Shown: positions 6,623 to 11,444 of the stretch, one piece after another | Numbering within the stretch: the stretch's first letter is position 1 | Layout of the letters: each line of letters starts with the position of its first letter | NCBI GenBank assembly: GCA_025362255.1 | Contig: JANYGY010000237.1 | Span: forward strand, 1 to 11,444 | DNA length: 11,444 nucleotides | Reading direction: 5' to 3' | DNA from: Planctomycetales bacterium | GTDB lineage: Bacteria > Planctomycetota > UBA11346 | Program-made: the position numbers and the translations under genes | The notes under the pieces: generated by a model | What the model was told of the DNA's origin: nothing | Databases searched by the model: none | The model's input: the letters and a program-made list of their open reading frames with translations, nothing else

Positions 6623-8269
6623 TCAGAATTCAACCTGCCGCGGCGGATTGGGTGCAACCTCTGGCTCAGGCTGGCCGCCGCGACGTTGGCGCGGTGGCCG
6701 ATCGCCGAGCGTCGCGCGGAAGAAGCCCCCGGTGATGGCAGTCATCGACAGCGGTCCGCCGAACAATCCGCCGGCGTCGATCACCATCAGTGGGCCATCG
6801 CGGCGAACACTGAAGAAACCCAGCTTTCCAGCCTTGCGCAGATCCGCGCCCAGGCTCGCCAATTCCGGTTTGCGCCGGCTGAGCCACGGCGCGAAGGCGG
6901 CCAGGCTGCCCCACGATTCCCCGCTGCGACTGACGCCGGCGAGCAGCAGCTTTCCCGCCGGCAAGGCGACGAGCGCTTCGGCGATCCCCGGATCAGTGGT
7001 GAAACCGCCTGGTCTCGCACAGGCGCCGGCGATCCCGCTTGAGACGGTGGTGATGATCAGATCGCCGTCTCGCCACGCGGCCTGCAAGGGGATGAACCCG
7101 ATCGCGCCGAGATGGACGCCATCGGTTCCGGGGCTGAATTCATGCTTCGCATCGAGCCATTCCAGTGCGGCATTACCAAGCTCTTTCGGCATGTGCACCA
7201 TCAGACTGATCGCGGGCAGCGGCGCACCTTGCTGCAACCACAGCAACCCACCGCCGAGTTGCGGGGCGAGCACCTCCCAATTCGGCAGGCCCTGATTGCG
7301 GGCCCACGTCGTCATGGTCGACGCATCGAGCCCAGGCACCTGCGCCAGCACCACCGGCAATGGCGCCGTGGCCAGGGCCCAGATCGTATCCGCGGGAAGG
7401 CCGGTAAATACCGTGCGATCGGCACTTTCAGGAGACTTGTCAGCAGTTGACTTGTCGTCCGTGGTTGTCTTGTCGCCAGCGGTTTTTTCAGCAACACCAG
7501 CCTCGGGCAGACCGCGAATCTGGACGACCTCATGCACGCCATACGGCGTCACGGTCCACTCGGCCGACAGGGTGAGCGAGGTTTCCGCCGGCGCGTTCGG
7601 CCAGGGGGCCTTGCTGCTCCAGCACAGCCCGGCATCCGACGACTTCGCCAACGGGGCCGCGATCGTTTCGGCGGTGAGGGTCAGCAACTCATCCCACGAC
7701 CAGTTCAGGCCGCGGTTGAAGCCCGGAGCGCGCGGACGGAACAAGCCTTCGAGACGCGCGGTCGTCAGCGGGATCGTGGCGCGCACCGCGCTGCCCTCGG
7801 CGGTTGCGGCCGTAGCCACTGGTGCCGCTGGACGCGCCTGGAGCACCGTCGCCATCGCGGTTGCCTGGGCAGCGTCCGCGGTGGTCGCCAACAGATGTCC
7901 GATCGGCTGTTCTTCACTGATTGTCAGGCCCAGGCTCGCCGTCTGCGCCGGCGTCAGTTGCGCGAGCAGCTGAAAAGGTCCGGGCTGTTTCTGCAGCGTG
8001 TCGCGCAGGCTCATCCCCCACACCGTGCTCAGCAGCGCGGGATACGGCGAGGCCGCCCAGCGTGCATCGCGGCGGGTGCCGTCGGCAAGACGTACCAGCA
8101 GACAAAGGTCATCCGGCAGTTGAGTCAATGGCACTGCGCTGGTCGGAGTCGCACCGGCAGATTTTTCAACTGGCGCCGGAGCTGGATTTTCCGCGCACAA
8201 AAGCGCGGCTCCGGGGGTCATGCTCAAGAGGACGGCAGCGACTCGGCCGAACGATGGTAACTTTTTCAT
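6623..8269 (-). CDS. Exported hypothetical protein, 548 aa
   Basis: I do not recognise this family with confidence. The chosen ATG at 8269 gives a clean secretion signal (KK, then a hydrophobic run ending near LLCAEN at ~25-28); an upstream in-frame start at 8332 would bury it behind 21 Pro/Arg/Ser-rich residues. A short Ala/Pro linker follows. The body contains two similar-looking segments opening with LPDD (about 52) and LPAD (about 292), each followed by hydrophobic strands. A Lys/Thr/Asp/Ser-rich linker at about 258-287 separates the halves. This is reminiscent of DUF3352-like exported proteins, but only loosely. A Gly-rich hydrophobic stretch (VIDAGGLFGGPLSMTAITGG) and an Arg/Pro tail lie near the C-terminus and could be a membrane anchor. 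The start lies 10 nt after the stop of the PDZ gene upstream with no evident ribosome-binding site, so translation is probably coupled. It probably works with the two PDZ proteins in the periplasm. Confidence 0.75.
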   Translation of the reverse strand: MKKLPSFGRVAAVLLSMTPGAALLCAENPAPAPVEKSAGATPTSAVPLTQLPDDLCLLVRLADGTRRDARWAASPYPALLSTVWGMSLRDTLQKQPGPFQLLAQLTPAQTASLGLTISEEQPIGHLLATTADAAQATAMATVLQARPAAPVATAATAEGSAVRATIPLTTARLEGLFRPRAPGFNRGLNWSWDELLTLTAETIAAPLAKSSDAGLCWSSKAPWPNAPAETSLTLSAEWTVTPYGVHEVVQIRGLPEAGVAEKTAGDKTTTDDKSTADKSPESADRTVFTGLPADTIWALATAPLPVVLAQVPGLDASTMTTWARNQGLPNWEVLAPQLGGGLLWLQQGAPLPAISLMVHMPKELGNAALEWLDAKHEFSPGTDGVHLGAIGFIPLQAAWRDGDLIITTVSSGIAGACARPGGFTTDPGIAEALVALPAGKLLLAGVSRSGESWGSLAAFAPWLSRRKPELASLGADLRKAGKLGFFSVRRDGPLMVIDAGGLFGGPLSMTAITGGFFRATLGDRPPRQRRGGQPEPEVAPNPPRQVEF

Positions 8270-8279
8270 GGCGACGCGA

Positions 8280-9149
8280 TCACTTGGGGGCGGGTTGCGG
8301 CTTGGGGTCTTTGGTCTCGGGCTTTTTCTCATCTACTTTTTTCTCATCTACTTTTTTCTCATCCACTTTTTTCTCATCCACTTTTTTGTCTTCTGGTTTT
8401 TTCAACTCGGTCTTTTTGGCGTCGAGCTTGGCGCCCTGATTGGAAAATTCGACGGGGTTCTTGGCGTTCTTGTCGCTGGTGATGACCACTTGCAGCCGGA
8501 TGTCGAACTCGCCGTCGGGAAATTGTTTTTTGAACGCGGCGACGGCGCGCGGCAGACCGGCTTCGATGTCCTTGAGTTGCTGCAGGATTTCGGCCAACGT
8601 CGGTTCACGCTTTTGGCTGTCGGCCAGTTCTTTGACCTCGGCGAGCTTTTGATTCAGGCGATCGACATCCTTGGCCAGGGTCGCCGGCTTGGGCCGCTCG
8701 GCGAGCGCACCCTGCGCCATGGTTTTGGTCCCGTTATGCACGTATTCGAGTTTGACCGGATCGCCGACCTTGGCCCCCGCCAAGATCGTGGCGATATCGG
8801 AGGTACGTTCCGTCGGCTTGTCGTTGAGCGTCAGCAGCCGGTCGCCCTTTTCGATCCCCAGGCTCTGCGCGGTCGAACCCGCCACCACGTCGCTGATCGG
8901 AATACCCGGCTCTTGATCGAGGATGACGGTATTCTCGTCATCGAAGCGCACTCCGAGAAACGGCTTGGGAGCTTTCGACTCTCCTGGCTTGATGTCAGCA
9001 GCGGGCTTTTTGTCCGCTGAGTGCTGTTCATCTGGTTTGAGCACCGTCGGATTCGGGGCCGCGGGGCTGACCGGTTTGGGCTCGATCGGCTTGACCTCGG
9101 CAGCGATGGCTGCGGTCGCGAGAAACGAGATGAGGAAGGCTCTGCGCAT
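8280..9149 (-). CDS. Exported PDZ-domain protein with Lys-rich repeat tail
   Basis: A 289-aa secreted or periplasmic protein. A signal peptide (1-17, ending AAIAA before EV) is followed by a Pro/Lys-rich linker (~19-62), a PDZ domain (~63-150, with FLGVRF, the AQSLGIEKGDRLLTLNDKP carboxylate-loop region and VGDPVKLEYV), a coiled coil (~157-207) and a beta-like segment (FDIRLQVVITSD). A strongly charged tail follows, containing four KKVDE repeats (255-274). There is no protease domain, so it is not HtrA; it most likely acts as a binding or scaffold protein. It is a diverged paralogue of the gene just upstream: both share KDVDRLN at the start of the coiled coil, the same domain order and a beta segment after it. 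The start at 9149 is chosen for its signal peptide; an ATG at 9218 would overlap the upstream gene and put 23 polar residues before the signal. There is a 40-nt gap to the upstream gene and no clear Shine-Dalgarno. Confidence 0.85.
   Translation of the reverse strand: MRRAFLISFLATAAIAAEVKPIEPKPVSPAAPNPTVLKPDEQHSADKKPAADIKPGESKAPKPFLGVRFDDENTVILDQEPGIPISDVVAGSTAQSLGIEKGDRLLTLNDKPTERTSDIATILAGAKVGDPVKLEYVHNGTKTMAQGALAERPKPATLAKDVDRLNQKLAEVKELADSQKREPTLAEILQQLKDIEAGLPRAVAAFKKQFPDGEFDIRLQVVITSDKNAKNPVEFSNQGAKLDAKKTELKKPEDKKVDEKKVDEKKVDEKKVDEKKPETKDPKPQPAPK
8328..8387 (-). repeat. 15-bp coding minisatellite, four KKVDE units
   Basis: Four consecutive 15-bp units encode KKVDE. On the plus strand two read CTCATCTACTTTTTT (8328-8342, 8343-8357) and two read CTCATCCACTTTTTT (8358-8372, 8373-8387), differing only in the Val codon (GTA or GTG). 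Each carries an A6 run on the coding strand, unusual in this GC-rich setting. The paired order suggests stepwise duplication. Gain or loss of a unit keeps the frame. Confidence 0.9.
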
Positions 9150-9189
9150 GGAAATCACCGACCGGATACGTTGAGGATAGCGAAAAAAA

Positions 9190-9957
9190 TCAGCGTGCTG
9201 TTTGCTGGCCTGTTTCATGGTCAGTCTCGTGTCCGATGCTCGCTACCACCCGCCAAGGGGCGTCGGCGGGCAGATCAGCGGGCAGGACCAGCGGCGTCAC
9301 CAGCAACGGATCAAGCGCGGCGACCGTCACTGGCTTGACGAGATCGGCGTCGATCACGTAGGTGAACTTGAATGCCAGCTCGAGGCCGCGCTCGGCAGAT
9401 GCGCCGTGATCACCTGGCTCGGTCTCGCCGTTGAGCCGCCGGTTCAAGCGATCGACGTCTTTCTCCATGCGCGCGACGTCATCGGCGAGGCGCTGCTGCC
9501 GCCGGTCTTGCCAATCGCGAAAACGCTTTTCGGCAGCGGCGTCGAGCTTTTCATAAGGAATCGTCGCCGGCCACGGGCGGACTTCAGAGTTCAGGTTCAG
9601 GATCTGACCGTTGCGCGAGACCTGCACGTCGATCGGGTCGCCGACCGAGGTCAGGCCGACTTCATTACGCATATCGGTCATGCTGCTGATCGGTTGGCCG
9701 TTGACCGACATGACCACGTCTTCGCGCTGGATGCCCATGTGCGAGGCTGCCGTATCGGGATAGACCGACTGGGCCAGCACCCCTTGATGAGCGTCGATGC
9801 CTTCGCGGTCCTGGATGTTGGTCGGCACCGGCGACATTTCGAGGCCGAGCATCGGGCGTTGGTTGGTCACCGCGTTGGCGCGGTAATCCTCATCAGCAGC
9901 CATCACCACGGTGGCGCTGGCGAGTAACAGCGTGGGAACGAGAAAGCGCAGATCCAT
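9190..9957 (-). CDS. Exported PDZ-domain protein, first gene of operon
   Basis: A 255-aa secreted or periplasmic protein. It starts with a signal peptide (1-20, LRFLVPTLLLASATVVMAA). A PDZ domain follows at about 36-127 (LGLEMSPVP, GVLAQSVYPDTAASHMGIQREDVVMSVNGQPI, VGDPIDVQVSRNGQ; quoted in separate pieces). An Arg/Asp-rich coiled coil lies at ~135-176 and contains KDVDRLNRRL. A beta-rich region follows (~190-240, LELAFKFTYVIDADL) and a His/Thr-rich tail ends the protein. No catalytic protease domain is present. The ATG at 9957 has AAGGGG 5 nt upstream and an immediate signal peptide, whereas an upstream start at 10017 would add 20 residues before it. This gene leads the three-gene minus-strand operon, divergent from the kinase gene. 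It is the paralogue of the gene downstream and probably arose with it by tandem duplication. The PDZ ligand is unknown. Confidence 0.86.
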   Translation of the reverse strand: MDLRFLVPTLLLASATVVMAADEDYRANAVTNQRPMLGLEMSPVPTNIQDREGIDAHQGVLAQSVYPDTAASHMGIQREDVVMSVNGQPISSMTDMRNEVGLTSVGDPIDVQVSRNGQILNLNSEVRPWPATIPYEKLDAAAEKRFRDWQDRRQQRLADDVARMEKDVDRLNRRLNGETEPGDHGASAERGLELAFKFTYVIDADLVKPVTVAALDPLLVTPLVLPADLPADAPWRVVASIGHETDHETGQQTAR

Positions 9958-9962
9958 GATGA

Positions 9963-9968
9963 CCCCTT
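9963..9968 (-). promoter_or_regulatory. Shine-Dalgarno of the first PDZ gene
   Basis: AAGGGG on the minus strand lies 5 nt before the ATG at 9957-9955. It selects this start over the in-frame start at 10017 and agrees with the signal peptide position. Confidence 0.6.
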
Positions 9969-9982
9969 GGCAGTTGCCCGCA

Positions 9983-10010
9983 AATCTAGGCGCCACACGA
10001 GGCGATTGAA
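9983..10010 (-). promoter_or_regulatory. Possible promoter of the PDZ operon
   Basis: On the minus strand TTCAAT (10010-10005) and TAGATT (9988-9983) are separated by 16 bp, a sigma-70-like spacing with moderate matches. The site lies about 25 bp before the first PDZ gene in the divergent intergenic region. Promoter consensus in this lineage is uncertain, so this is only a candidate. Confidence 0.25.
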
Positions 10011-10114
10011 CCCGCATTCAGTCATCCTGCCGTCATACCCGCTGCGTCACGCAGTGGTCCTTGCCGTTTGCGTCGGTCCCACGGCGGTCGCATGCTCGTG
10101 TGCTTAGACGCACC

Positions 10115-11444
10115 ATGCCCCCGCCACCTCGCCGACCTTCGAGCAGTGCACTCGCCAGCAGTGCATCCGCCAGCCGTGCCCCCGCCAGCAGTCCCAATGC
10201 GGTCGGCGGCACCGGCAGCACCGGCCGCCACCTCGCGGTCGCGCAGGTCGCGGGGACCTTGTCCGAAGTCCGCCTCAAACAGCTGCTGACCACCAACCAG
10301 GCGTGGCGCGTGGTGACGGTCGACGGCCTCAACTGGATCGATCCGTTCACCGGTACCGTGGTGCCGGCGCCGTTCGGCCTCGATGAACCGGCGTTGGCAT
10401 GGCTGCGGCAGAATCGGCCGTGGCTGCGTGAAGGTCAGGCGGTTGAACCCAAGCCGTTGGCCGAGCTGCTGTACATCCGCTGGGTACATTGGCTGAAGGC
10501 CCGTCTGCCCGATCCGGAGCACCTCTGGTTGCGACAATTTCTGCCTGACGGTCGCTGGCTTAATCCCTTTACCGGCGTGCTCATTTCGGGAATCGTGCGT
10601 GACAATGGCCGGCTGACGATGGACACGGTGCGCCAATTGGCGGTCGTCCTGCGCGATTGCCCGCAGGCGCAAAAAGGTGTGCCGTTGGGCAAGGACACCC
10701 TCGCTCTGAGGTTGCGTGAATTGGCGCCCGCGCCGCGTCGTTCGATGTCCCCACCGGTGGATTCAACTCCGCTCGCATCACCGCCGGTTGCGGCTCCAGC
10801 TCCGGTTCCCGCCTCAGCGTCGAACTCACTTCCCATCGCCACGGTGCCGTCCACGACCGCCAGATTCCGCCGTGGCGATCGCGTCGATCGCGCCGAGGCA
10901 AGTCCGAGCAGCGCTGCCCCTGACAGTGTTTCGGCGGGCGCGCTCGAGCCCGTCGTCAACAAGCCGACGACCCGCATTTCGAAACGTCATGCGGCCCAGG
11001 GTGCCGCCTCCAAGCCGGGCTCGGACAAGATCACCGCACCCAAGACCAAAGCCGAAAAAGCGTCGGCAGACCCCTTCGGCACCGAGTCGTTTGCGGCCAA
11101 CGACAGCGTCGCCCCCAAAGTCGCGAAATCCAAAAGCAACCAGCCGCCGACCGAACCCAGCGTGCGCGTGGTCAGCGGGTACCGCATCCTGGGGACCCTC
11201 GGCATGGGCGGCATGAGCACCGTCTACCGCGCGGTCCAACTGTCGATGGAACGCGAAGTCGCGCTCAAGGTGCTCGATCAGCAAGGTCCGCCTGATCCCG
11301 GGTACACCGAACGTTTCCTGCGCGAGGCGCGGGCCGCGGGACGCATCAACCACCCCAACGTGGTGACCTGTTTCGATGGCCGCACGCCGTCGATCCACAT
11401 GGTATCGGCATTGACGTGGAAGAAGGGGGCATCGCCGAGCAGAG
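10115..11444 (+). CDS. Ser/Thr protein kinase, 5' part, with duplicated N-terminal domain
   Basis: Partial gene running off the window end; 443 codons are visible. The frame is open from 10010, and the ATG at 10115 is the first in-frame ATG; no clear Shine-Dalgarno supports it. Residues 1-30 are Pro/Ser/Ala-rich. Two copies of an unknown domain follow (about 60-133 and 134-205), each with the ungapped signature W-x9-W-[IL]-[DN]-PFTG (W64...G80 and W138...G154) and then a helical part with a shared RQ...LR pattern. Residues ~206-350 form a low-complexity Ala/Pro/Ser then Lys-rich linker. A Hanks-type kinase N-lobe starts at ~355: GYRILGTLGMGGMSTVYRA (P-loop, Ser368 at the third Gly position, a common variant), VALKVL with catalytic Lys385, and RFLREARAAGRINHPNVV with alpha-C Glu404. 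Such kinases phosphorylate Ser/Thr on target proteins. The last ~70 bases no longer match the family in this frame, hinting at a frameshift or poor sequence. The gene is divergent from the PDZ operon. Confidence 0.88.
   Translation, partial: MPPPPRRPSSSALASSASASRAPASSPNAVGGTGSTGRHLAVAQVAGTLSEVRLKQLLTTNQAWRVVTVDGLNWIDPFTGTVVPAPFGLDEPALAWLRQNRPWLREGQAVEPKPLAELLYIRWVHWLKARLPDPEHLWLRQFLPDGRWLNPFTGVLISGIVRDNGRLTMDTVRQLAVVLRDCPQAQKGVPLGKDTLALRLRELAPAPRRSMSPPVDSTPLASPPVAAPAPVPASASNSLPIATVPSTTARFRRGDRVDRAEASPSSAAPDSVSAGALEPVVNKPTTRISKRHAAQGAASKPGSDKITAPKTKAEKASADPFGTESFAANDSVAPKVAKSKSNQPPTEPSVRVVSGYRILGTLGMGGMSTVYRAVQLSMEREVALKVLDQQGPPDPGYTERFLREARAAGRINHPNVVTCFDGRTPSIHMVSALTWKKGASPSR
10139..10198 (+). 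repeat. Four degenerate 15-bp repeats in kinase N-terminus
   Basis: Four 15-bp units begin at 10139, 10154, 10169 and 10184, based on GCCAGCAGTGCATCC. They encode Ser/Ala-rich pentapeptides (SSSAL, ASSAS, ASRAP, ASSPN) ahead of the first PFTG domain. The repeat is in frame and probably a disordered spacer that arose by slippage. Confidence 0.6.

Noticed and set aside
8328..8387. CRISPR array
   Set aside because: The 15-bp units are directly adjacent without spacers and encode KKVDE in frame in an exported protein.
8340..8390. Programmed -1 frameshift site at the A6-G runs
   Set aside because: The reading frame divides the run as AAA AAA G, not A AAA AAG, and no downstream alternative product or clear stimulatory structure is visible.
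9190..9957. HtrA/DegP protease
   Set aside because: Only the PDZ domain is present; there is no His-Asp-Ser catalytic domain in either paralogue.
10022..10977. Minus-strand open frames opposite the kinase gene
   Set aside because: The plus frame encodes repeated PFTG units and a kinase N-lobe; the minus products are repeat-driven Gly/Ala/Arg-rich shadows.
10716..11216. 166-aa plus-strand frame over the kinase linker
   Set aside because: It is the +1 frame of the kinase gene, Pro/Arg/Ser-rich, and ends just where the real kinase P-loop is encoded in the other frame.

Overview
The window is high-GC DNA carrying seven protein-coding genes, with almost no non-coding space; the largest gap is about 157 bp. 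The gene content suggests a PVC-group bacterium, most likely Planctomycetota: a BatA-type/VWA membrane protein pair, exported PDZ proteins without a protease domain, and a Hanks-type Ser/Thr kinase with a long low-complexity linker. This placement comes from gene content and protein style only and has not been tested by any search. I saw no tRNA, rRNA, CRISPR array, insertion sequence or phage gene.

Region 1 (30-2110, minus strand): a pyruvate kinase (pyk), preceded by a 165-aa protein of unknown function that is probably co-transcribed with it. The 80-bp stretch between them holds a 10-bp inverted repeat with an alternative pairing partner.

Region 2 (2111-2202): a short divergent intergenic region with three copies of CAATCTCCA spaced exactly 14 bp apart.

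Region 3 (2203-6511, plus strand): two overlapping genes for large membrane-anchored proteins. The first is BatA-like with a degenerate VWA domain. The second has a VWA domain with an intact-looking MIDAS motif followed by a glutamine-amidotransferase-like region. Such pairs usually accompany a MoxR AAA+ ATPase and a DUF58 protein, and neither is in this window. The second gene ends facing the next operon, with a 9-bp-stem hairpin between them.

Region 4 (6623-9957, minus strand): a three-gene operon of exported proteins. It contains two diverged tandem paralogues, each with a signal peptide, a PDZ domain, a coiled coil and a beta-rich segment, and then a 548-aa exported protein of unknown function. 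The second paralogue ends in a Lys-rich tail built from a 15-bp coding minisatellite (KKVDE x4).

Region 5 (10115-11444, plus strand, divergent from region 4): the 5' part of a Ser/Thr protein kinase gene cut by the window end. Its N-terminus carries two copies of an unfamiliar ~70-aa domain with the ungapped signature W-x9-W-[IL]-[DN]-P-F-T-G, followed by a ~150-residue disordered linker and the N-lobe of the kinase. This duplicated domain is the most novel-looking element in the window. The divergent arrangement suggests, but does not show, that the kinase and the PDZ operon share regulation or a signalling task at the cell envelope.
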